A stretch of DNA of 57,890 bases from a virus. The position numbers were made by a program, and so were the translations under genes. The stretch is from positions 1 through 57,890 of the IMG/VR virus record IMGVR_UViG_3300020438_000041. One strand, 5' to 3'. Shown piece by piece: positions 52,451 through 57,890 of the stretch; the first letter of the stretch is position 1; every line of letters starts with the position of its first letter. The notes under the pieces are model-generated. The model was not told the DNA's origin. It was given only the letters and a program-made list of their open reading frames with translations, and made no database searches.

Positions 52451-53530
52451 CTAGTTGAACTGCCTGTTTGGAACGTAAATCAATTTACTTACGTTCTCAT
52501 TTTCCGTGTCCTGTGGAAGGAACCTATGCTTTGCATCAGGGTGATTCCAAGGGAAGAAAGCACGATGCTTACTGCCTAGACTTGATATGTTTATCAGTCT
52601 AGTCTCAAGGTTCTGCAAGTGCGTAGAGAAGAAAGAAAGTCTCTTACTCTCTAGTGATGCTTTACCCTGAGGTATCGGCAAACTAATCAGGAAGTGTACT
52701 GGTTTGTCCTCTTCTTGTGCACGCTCTGCCAAGGATAGGATAGATCCTATACGTGGTTCAAAGTGTTGCACTTGAATATAAAGGCATAACTCATCATCAT
52801 TGTTGTAGAATGAATCAAACCACTCCTCTTCAGGAACAGAAGGGATATAGATGTTAACCGTATGCTGATTGTAAGTTCTGTATCTTACACCATCAGTAAC
52901 ACCATTCGTATAGGTGTACTCAGCATATATTTTACTAGCAATGAGATTGTGATAGTAGTCTGTTAGGTGAGCACCCAACTCCTTAACAAGATCTTTAATA
53001 CCATCGAAGGTATAGATCCTTTCAAGGTTGACTATTTGTCTCGCTGCTGACTGAACGTCATCGGGAGAGGTGTTAGTGTGAAATACTTCAACACGATTGT
53101 TAGACTTGGTAGCAAATTTAATCTTTGCTGCCTCGTTGTCAAACCGTACCCCTTGCATCATCCAACCTGGTATGGCTAGGTGGTGAGGGTCAGAAGCACC
53201 ACGTCTATGTTCACCGTTGACAGTTTCACCTGTATCAACGTCATAGTATACAAAAGAACCGATCTTAGGATCAACTCCTTTGGTTTCAATTTCTCTTACG
53301 AGATCTAGAACACGTGAGGCACTGAACTTATAACGACCTGGATTTTTCCAACTATTAGGAGATTCCTCCCACAGTCTCATCTTAGGATCACCTACCAAAT
53401 GCACACCAGGTGTGAAGTAAGTGGACGAAAGATATGTCCAGTTGTCAGGGTCACAGTACTCAGTCTTCCAATAGTCACATAGGAAATCTTCCTGTGACTG
53501 GGGAATCCCTAAGGATTGTGCGATTGTCAT
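52451..53530 (-). CDS. ParB-like nuclease-domain protein, 359 aa
   Basis: The segment FVYYDVDTGETVNGEHRRGASDPHHLAIPGWMM around residues 90-125 has the ParB/Srx-type motif G-E-H-R-R, seen in ParB and phage ParB-like nuclease domains. The rest is not recognised. It begins with LGIPQSQEDFLCDYW and contains a mixed alpha/beta region rich in Tyr, Glu and Asn. It lies directly upstream of gp32 in transcription, with a terminator hairpin between, and near other replication genes, which suggests a nucleic-acid role. Function beyond the motif is inferred. Confidence 0.6.
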   Translation of the reverse strand: MTIAQSLGIPQSQEDFLCDYWKTEYCDPDNWTYLSSTYFTPGVHLVGDPKMRLWEESPNSWKNPGRYKFSASRVLDLVREIETKGVDPKIGSFVYYDVDTGETVNGEHRRGASDPHHLAIPGWMMQGVRFDNEAAKIKFATKSNNRVEVFHTNTSPDDVQSAARQIVNLERIYTFDGIKDLVKELGAHLTDYYHNLIASKIYAEYTYTNGVTDGVRYRTYNQHTVNIYIPSVPEEEWFDSFYNNDDELCLYIQVQHFEPRIGSILSLAERAQEEDKPVHFLISLPIPQGKASLESKRLSFFSTHLQNLETRLINISSLGSKHRAFFPWNHPDAKHRFLPQDTENENVSKLIYVPNRQFN

Positions 53531-53560
53531 CGTAGAATTAAATTATCAGGTAACGACAGA

Positions 53561-53776
53561 CTAATTATAATACTCTTCTCCAGAGTTGTCAAGTAATTGC
53601 TTTCGGATCTCCCAAGTTTGTCCTGAAGTGCTACCAATACAGGGGTTGATGCAATCCTTATCGAAGTGGGTATTGCATACCAAACCTGCTAGGTCGTGTG
53701 GGTCACCGAGTTTACCAGTCTTCCAATAGTGTTGTCCATCTATCCACGTTGCACCACATACTGTACAAACCCTCAT
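53561..53776 (-). CDS. Cys-rich small protein, possible zinc-binding, 71 aa
   Basis: Has CTVC at the N-terminus and CNTHFDKDCINPC in the middle, enough Cys/His to form a zinc ribbon or knuckle. The opening (VCTVCGATWIDGQHYWKTG) is like a ribbon head. The ATG at 53776 overlaps the stop of the upstream 112-aa gene; a GTG one codon earlier is possible. It lies between the gp33 pair and the ParB-type gene. Function is unknown; nucleic-acid binding is inferred from the Cys layout. Confidence 0.7.
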   Translation of the reverse strand: MRVCTVCGATWIDGQHYWKTGKLGDPHDLAGLVCNTHFDKDCINPCIGSTSGQTWEIRKQLLDNSGEEYYN

Positions 53777-54114
53777 CACATCTCCGCTACCGTCTTCTTC
53801 AGTGCTACGATCATTGTATCAATATTATTAAAGACCTCAGATACACTCACGTTGTCAGGGATACCAACAGCACTCATAACCTTACGAACATCAGTAGCCA
53901 TCTGTTTTGCAACAGGGTCATCCTTCTTACACAATTCTACACGTGCCCACAAGACTCTTTGTTTCTTTAGTAGTGTCTCTACTATATTAATGTACTCTTC
54001 CTTCTCCTCAGCATCAAGTTCTGGAAATGCCATCGTCATTTGTGCTAGACGATCTTGCAATCCATTAATGTATTTAATTTCTTGTTGAACAAACTCAGAA
54101 TCTTGAAAGCTCAT
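53776..54114 (-). CDS. Hypothetical helical protein, 112 aa
   Basis: Largely alpha-helical and charged: FVQQEIKYINGLQDRLAQMTMAFPELDAEEKEEYINIVETLLKKQRVLWARVELCKKDD. It has a coiled-coil-like pattern but no recognised family. In T4 a small gene lies between gp33 and gp32 (dsbA), but I see no clear similarity, so the position match is weak. It starts one base past the gp33 stop and overlaps the Cys-rich gene as TGATG. Confidence 0.68.
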   Translation of the reverse strand: MSFQDSEFVQQEIKYINGLQDRLAQMTMAFPELDAEEKEEYINIVETLLKKQRVLWARVELCKKDDPVAKQMATDVRKVMSAVGIPDNVSVSEVFNNIDTMIVALKKTVAEM

Positions 54115-54115
54115 A

Positions 54116-54370
54116 TCAGAAGGTTAGTTTAGCACGGGAAGTTCTTTTCATAAAGTTTAGACGTTGTGCGTCGAACTTAAGTTTCTCTTTGAGTGGTTTA
54201 GAAACTAGTTTGTTAATAGCATCCAACTCAATACCATTTGTTTCACAGAAGTGAATGATAGCATCGATATAATTCATATCGTTATTATCAGCAACTAGTT
54301 TTTCAATTTCGCCAGCAAATTTTGTAGCAGTCATAAATTTAGATTCAATTTCATCAGGTGGCTGTGGCAT
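54116..54370 (-). CDS. gp33: Late-transcription coactivator gp33, 84 aa
   Basis: Fits the cyanophage gp33 family: AGEIEKLVADNNDMNYIDAIIHFCETNGIELDAINKLVSKPLKEKLKFDAQRLNFM and the end RAKLTF. gp33 bridges the sliding clamp and RNA polymerase to activate late promoters through its hydrophobic C-terminus, here RAKLTF. T4 gp33 has 112 residues. The DNA neighbours, gp32 on one side and replication genes on the other, match T4 order. It overlaps the exonuclease gene by 17 bases. Confidence 0.85.
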   Translation of the reverse strand: MPQPPDEIESKFMTATKFAGEIEKLVADNNDMNYIDAIIHFCETNGIELDAINKLVSKPLKEKLKFDAQRLNFMKRTSRAKLTF

Positions 54371-55040
54371 AATTCATTCCATATTCTTCGATGGCCGCTT
54401 TAAGATTATGATAATGAGTTCTTTTGTCAGTAGTCTTAACTAACTGACACTCACCATCTTCACAAGCAACAAGAACAGCGAACTGTTCTACCTCGATACC
54501 ATATATTTCATAGAACATATAGCCATAGGCACACATCTGAGTGAAGTATCCATCCAGAATGTTCTGTCTCTTAGGTGACTTTGATGTCTTGAAATCAATG
54601 ACGGATAGTACTCCATCAAGTTCAGCAATAATGTCAACCTGACCTGCGATCTTTAAAGTATGAGACCATAACATAGACTCGACTAGTCTAGGTCTATCTA
54701 TTCTATCTATAACAGACTGTGAAGTGCGAAACATCTGTACAGGTAGAGGAGAATCTTTATGATTCTCTAGGTCTAACCTATTCATAATGTAATCTTCACA
54801 GATAGCGTGAAAGTTGGTACCTCTGGTACAAGATCGCTTAGTGACACGATCTGCTTCCTCCTTACCAACTTTCTTACGCCACTTGTTAATGATGGCTTTC
54901 TTTTTCTTTTGATTAGATAGTACTGTAGTGACTGAAGGATAGTGTTCATCCTCCACAGCGTAAAGGCGTTTGCCTTCCACCATTTGTCTCTTCAAGTTTA
55001 CCGATTCAATTAGTTCAGAATGATCAAATGTTTTCATCAT
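54354..55040 (-). CDS. PD-(D/E)XK exonuclease, Cas4/RecB-like, 228 aa
   Basis: Contains the nuclease core: His in TNFHAICEDYI, Asp in GQVDIIAEL (about 134), then VIDFKTSK at about 146-148 giving the D-x-K pair. QMCAYGYMF after it is the usual QxxxY motif. Together these are the RecB/Cas4-type PD-(D/E)XK family. There are no clustered Cys, so no iron-sulphur cluster. It overlaps PhoH by 17 bases and gp33 at the other end, and probably processes phage or host DNA ends in replication or recombination. Confidence 0.85.
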   Translation of the reverse strand: MMKTFDHSELIESVNLKRQMVEGKRLYAVEDEHYPSVTTVLSNQKKKKAIINKWRKKVGKEEADRVTKRSCTRGTNFHAICEDYIMNRLDLENHKDSPLPVQMFRTSQSVIDRIDRPRLVESMLWSHTLKIAGQVDIIAELDGVLSVIDFKTSKSPKRQNILDGYFTQMCAYGYMFYEIYGIEVEQFAVLVACEDGECQLVKTTDKRTHYHNLKAAIEEYGMNYATAT

Positions 55041-55773
55041 AACCTTGGTTGATCTTGGAGACCAGATACGATCTAACCAGACCAGACCTCACGATATCCT
55101 CAAGACCGAATTCAACCTTGCTGAATTCAGGCATACCATTAAGGATCTGCATAAAATCTAGAATGCCAGTGCGTTCTGTGACCTTAAGTAGGTCGGACTG
55201 GCTAGCGTCACCAGCAAAGAAGATCTTGCTGTTCTCGCCAACTCTTGTCATTATACTATCTAACTCGTGAAAATTCAAGTTTTCAAACTCATCCACGATT
55301 ATAATAGCATTATCAAGAGTCGTACCCCGTAGAAAAGAAGTAGACCAAAAGCTAATTGTTTCCTGCCTTTGGAGGTCATCGTAAAGCGAGTCAAATTCTT
55401 TGTCCGTATACATCGAGAACATATGCTTGACCATATTCCTGTAAGGAATCTGATACAAAAATGATTTGTCCTCGTGGGTGCCAGGTAAGAATCCTATCTC
55501 CCTAGTGGGAACTAGTGACCTTACAATGTATATTTTCTCATAAGGTGTGCTTTCTGTCAAGACCTCCTTCAAAGCTTGATATAAAAGGCAGAATGTCTTA
55601 CCTGTACCTGCACATCCATAAGCTACCAAGTTCTTACCAATTGCATACTGTTCCCATAACGATTCTTGTGCAGGAGTCAGAGGTTCTATTGGTTTTAATA
55701 GTTCTGAATTAATAGGTTTAGTACGTTTCATCTGCTTAGTGGTCAACGTAGATACGGACTTCTTACGTGGCAT
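55024..55773 (-). CDS. phoH: PhoH-like ATPase, 249 aa
   Basis: A P-loop ATPase of the PhoH family, very common in marine phages. Walker A is GCAGTGKT at residues 53-60. Walker B is IIIVDEFENLNFHEL at about 158. The family segments SLVPTREIGFLPGTHEDK and ITRVGENSK with FAGDASQSD are present. PhoH is linked to phosphate stress in bacteria and to RNA handling, but its function in phage is not settled. It is cotranscribed with the exonuclease. Confidence 0.92.
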   Translation of the reverse strand: MPRKKSVSTLTTKQMKRTKPINSELLKPIEPLTPAQESLWEQYAIGKNLVAYGCAGTGKTFCLLYQALKEVLTESTPYEKIYIVRSLVPTREIGFLPGTHEDKSFLYQIPYRNMVKHMFSMYTDKEFDSLYDDLQRQETISFWSTSFLRGTTLDNAIIIVDEFENLNFHELDSIMTRVGENSKIFFAGDASQSDLLKVTERTGILDFMQILNGMPEFSKVEFGLEDIVRSGLVRSYLVSKINQGYDENI

Positions 55774-56016
55774 TTAGTAGTATTTGTAGGGTTTAACGTT
55801 GGCACCAGGTTGTTTACTTACTTTATGTAAGACTTCATTCCATCCACCATCGGTTTTGTTTCTCCAATCGCCTACCTCACCAGCAGAAGCACAACCTTTA
55901 GACCAGTCTTTATCCCAGTCAGGGTTCTCTTTTCGCCAAGTATCGTAGGCAGCCATTGTCATAGAGAGTTCTTTTTCCTCTCCAGTCTTGTTGTTTTTTA
56001 CAGGATAAGTAGGCAT
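55774..56016 (-). CDS. Hypothetical protein, 80 aa, FmdB-like start
   Basis: MPTYPVKNNKTGEEKELSMTM at the N-terminus recalls the start of FmdB-type zinc-ribbon proteins (MP-x-Y) but has no Cys pair. DTWRKENPDWDKDWSKG and KPYKYY follow. The adjacent 227-aa protein begins MPLYEFANKDNE...GELFLSL with a similar 30-residue layout ending in NP, so the two may share a domain. It begins seven bases after the stop of that gene and directly precedes phoH. Function unknown. Confidence 0.72.
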   Translation of the reverse strand: MPTYPVKNNKTGEEKELSMTMAAYDTWRKENPDWDKDWSKGCASAGEVGDWRNKTDGGWNEVLHKVSKQPGANVKPYKYY

Positions 56017-56023
56017 AATTTAT

Positions 56024-56707
56024 TTAGTCCTCCTCAAGTCCAAGTTTAACACGTTCACGATGTTTGTCCTCTTTGATACGGTTTTGATCTGTGTTGTCAG
56101 TTGCTGAGTCATAAACTTTCTTATTTGCTTGGGTGAATCCCTTCTCCCAAGGCATAAGTTCTTGACTGTCACTTAGTTCAATGGCGTTTCCTGACTCCCA
56201 ACCTTTCATTCCAGCATTACGTTCAATCTCACCCTGTTTATCCTCCTCTTTCTTCCTTTGATTGTCCTCAAATTCTTCACGTGGAGTGATAGGTTTATCA
56301 GAGTCAACTTTATCGACGTGGAAATCAGTTGAACTATCTCCTAGCATCCTAGGAGTTCCCATTATCTTACCATACTTTTTAATATCTTCATCAAAATGAC
56401 TTCGTTTCACTGCACGTTTATCAACAATCTTAGTCCCTGTCTTACCACTGTCTTCATCACTATCATTCCAAGATGCTGGTGCTGGTGGTTGAAAATTAGA
56501 ACCTCTCTCCTCTACTGGTTTGGTTTCATTATCCATATCAGGATAGCTAGGGAAAGATTCAGCAGATTTATGTGCTGCGTACCTTAACTTACCTGGTACC
56601 ACGTGTAGATTAGGATTCTGTCTTAGGAAATCTTCTCGTTGATCTAACGACAAGAACAATTCCCCAACAGATTCATTATCTTTATTAGCAAATTCGTAAA
56701 GGGGCAT
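56024..56707 (-). CDS. Hydrophilic protein with MPLYEF start, 227 aa
   Basis: The first 35 residues (MPLYEFANKDNESVGELFLSLDQREDFLRQNP) match the opening layout of the 80-aa neighbour. The remaining 190 residues are strongly charged and low in hydrophobics (NDSDEDSGKTGTKIVDKRAVKRS, FEDNQRKKEEDKQGE), so probably disordered. No enzyme motif is seen. It ends in an acidic LGLEED. Position between the oxygenase and phoH suggests an early or middle operon. Function unknown. Confidence 0.68.
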   Translation of the reverse strand: MPLYEFANKDNESVGELFLSLDQREDFLRQNPNLHVVPGKLRYAAHKSAESFPSYPDMDNETKPVEERGSNFQPPAPASWNDSDEDSGKTGTKIVDKRAVKRSHFDEDIKKYGKIMGTPRMLGDSSTDFHVDKVDSDKPITPREEFEDNQRKKEEDKQGEIERNAGMKGWESGNAIELSDSQELMPWEKGFTQANKKVYDSATDNTDQNRIKEDKHRERVKLGLEED

Positions 56708-57354
56708 CAGAATTTCATTACTGTAATATATCTAGGTCTGTGTGCTGCTGTAAGAGGTGGTCTAGCAGAGTGTGGTATCCTTCCATCGAATGATACTACT
56801 CGACCTGGTTTAGGTAAGACTGCCTTAGTAATCTCATCATTAAGATCATAGAAGATAGTCTCTCCACCCCAGTCACGATTCCATTCATCATTAAGATAGA
56901 ACATTACCGTACGATTCTTAGGACTCACATTGTCTACGTGTGCTTTAGGACGGTCTCCAGAGCGTAGAAGATTTGTGTATACATTTGGTAAGGATTCGTA
57001 TGGTGGCACCTTACAGACCTTTGTGAGTGCCTCATACAATACTGTACATAAGTCTTCGTCTTCTTTATCGCAACTAGGATCACCTTTATGAACACGTGTC
57101 CAATATAAATCTGATGATCGCATTGGATCCATTGGATCGTGCTTCATCATATCCTGAATGTGTTCAAGTTGATAATTTTTTATCTCATCTTCACTTCTTT
57201 CTTGTGCTAGAAAATGTCTCGCCTTATCACAAGCAGCAGAATCATTAGCTCGCTGTAATGAATAGAAACCTTGTGAAAGATATCTAAAGATAGATGCCAA
57301 TGCTTTTTCTTCTACAACGTCATCCCATACTTTAATATCATTCAACCAGTCCAT
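56707..57354 (-). CDS. 2OG-Fe(II) oxygenase, 215 aa
   Basis: A fourth 2-oxoglutarate/iron dioxygenase. Iron ligands are His139 and Asp141 (KAHVDN) and His195 (IPHSARPP). Arg206 or Arg208 in HRPRYITVMKF would hold 2-oxoglutarate. NRTVMFYLND-x-WNRDWGGETIFYD is the family core. The N-terminal half (WLNDIKVWDDVVEEKALASIF) is a helical cap. It overlaps thyX by 13 bases, unlike the other three oxygenases, which sit among fibre genes. The substrate is unknown. Confidence 0.92.
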   Translation of the reverse strand: MDWLNDIKVWDDVVEEKALASIFRYLSQGFYSLQRANDSAACDKARHFLAQERSEDEIKNYQLEHIQDMMKHDPMDPMRSSDLYWTRVHKGDPSCDKEDEDLCTVLYEALTKVCKVPPYESLPNVYTNLLRSGDRPKAHVDNVSPKNRTVMFYLNDEWNRDWGGETIFYDLNDEITKAVLPKPGRVVSFDGRIPHSARPPLTAAHRPRYITVMKF

Positions 57355-57890
57355 CCTAATGCCTCCGATACTATAGGAAACTGTGTACGAAATACATCCT
57401 TACAAGCATTGGCTATATCCATATGCTCTTTCTGTGTACCGTGACCACTTCTTAATTCTATGTAGTGTATCCAAGAGCGAACACTACCTGTCATAAAGAG
57501 TCGGGTAGGGGTAGCTAGAGGTAGTACAAACCGTGCACATTCCTTAGCGACACCATCCTTCAACATATTCTGATACAACTGCATCCCTTGCTTGAAATGT
57601 TGTTGCATCTTTTTATTGTAATGGTTCACCTTTCTGTCATCCATATCATCAGTAGAATTCTGACGGTTCTTTGTGTCTTGTCTACGTAATTCAGGCAAGG
57701 GAATCTCATCAGCAAGCAGACTACTATCAGCATACCGTTGAGAGAACTCTTGGTATGTGAATGATCTGTGTCTCAGTATCTGAGCAGCAAGACCACGTGT
57801 AGTGTTAATCTCTACTGTCATATGTGCCTGTTCAAATACAGACCAATGACCGTGCTTAATACAATACCCTAGGAGTCCTGCGACCTTAGG
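57342..57890 (-). CDS. thyX: Flavin-dependent thymidylate synthase ThyX, partial at right edge
   Basis: ThyX makes dTMP from dUMP with FAD and methylene-tetrahydrofolate. The signature RHRSFTYQEFSQRYA is the ThyX motif R-H-R-x7-S. Other family segments are MTVEINTTRGLAAQILRH and LFMTGSVRSWIHYIELRS. The frame is open at the right end, where YCIKHGHWSVFEQAHMTVEI continues the family sequence, so the ATG at 57821 is internal and the gene begins outside. At least 182 residues are visible of about 220. It would supply thymidine for phage DNA. Confidence 0.93.
   Translation of the reverse strand, partial: PKVAGLLGYCIKHGHWSVFEQAHMTVEINTTRGLAAQILRHRSFTYQEFSQRYADSSLLADEIPLPELRRQDTKNRQNSTDDMDDRKVNHYNKKMQQHFKQGMQLYQNMLKDGVAKECARFVLPLATPTRLFMTGSVRSWIHYIELRSGHGTQKEHMDIANACKDVFRTQFPIVSEALGWTG

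Noticed and set aside
56021-56028. ACTAAATA as a late promoter for the 80-aa gene
   Set aside because: It is only five bases from the ATG and includes the upstream stop, so it cannot place a normal transcript start before the gene.
1-57890. tRNA genes and photosynthesis genes (psbA, psbD, hli), common in cyanophages
   Set aside because: No cloverleaf with a CCA-end arrangement was seen by eye and no protein matches photosystem sequences; a tRNA scan would be needed to exclude tRNAs fully.

Overview
The window is a block of a contractile-tailed, T4-like phage genome of the marine cyanophage type. The T4-like assignment rests on recognisable homologues of T4 gp4, gp26, gp32, gp33, gp48, gp53 and gp54. 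A cyanobacterial host is indicated by a CP12-like protein with the C-terminal Cys-x8-Cys tail, and supported by phoH, thyX and several 2-oxoglutarate/Fe(II) oxygenases, which are usual cyanophage cargo. The exact species cannot be read from the sequence. Nearly all genes are on the minus strand. The exception is a + strand block at 47446-51446 (gp4, a conserved unknown, gp48, gp53). Genes are tightly packed, many junctions are TAATG or ATGA overlaps, and no stretch over 300 bases lacks a gene. I saw no tRNA, CRISPR array or insertion sequence by eye.

Layout, left to right. 1-1409: a partial Lys/Ala/Pro-rich ORF, a probable N4-cytosine DNA methyltransferase and a small unknown. 1477-20583: an adhesin/fibre region with a beta-propeller-like protein, two related fibre proteins flanking a glycine-rich adhesin, an FnIII-like protein and a 3263-residue protein. 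The last combines an intact subtilisin-type triad with three cupredoxin-like copper sites, two DGYPIYGP (YHYH-type) segments and GSGY beta repeats. 20621-22624: two 2OG oxygenases around a tail-assembly-chaperone-type protein. 22685-34489: three collar-domain fibre proteins and a 2169-residue structural protein with a TATAAATA late promoter. 34551-36260: small genes and a third oxygenase.

36306-47415 is the baseplate hub and tail module: spike-like protein, gp5-type OB-fold hub protein, cp12, a small unknown, gp27-like hub protein, a tape measure with an M23 peptidase domain, a small ORF, gp26, an unknown cargo gene and gp54. 47446-51446 is the divergent + strand block. 51511-57890 is the replication and late-transcription end: gp32, a ParB-motif protein, small genes, gp33, a PD-(D/E)XK exonuclease, PhoH, two hydrophilic proteins, a fourth oxygenase and thyX, which runs off the right edge.

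Main points for a second look. (1) A textbook T_TTT_TTC slippery heptamer at the end of gp26 is in the right frame to fuse gp26 to the following small ORF just before the tape measure, like lambda G/GT. (2) The giant fibre protein carries a protease and type-1 copper ligand sets. (3) A nearly identical promoter-plus-leader cassette precedes two cargo genes lying among late structural genes. (4) gp32 has a hairpin followed by a G-less, triply repeated leader, a candidate autogenous operator. (5) T4 gp5 functions appear to be split over separate proteins, with the peptidoglycan-cutting role possibly moved to the tape measure.
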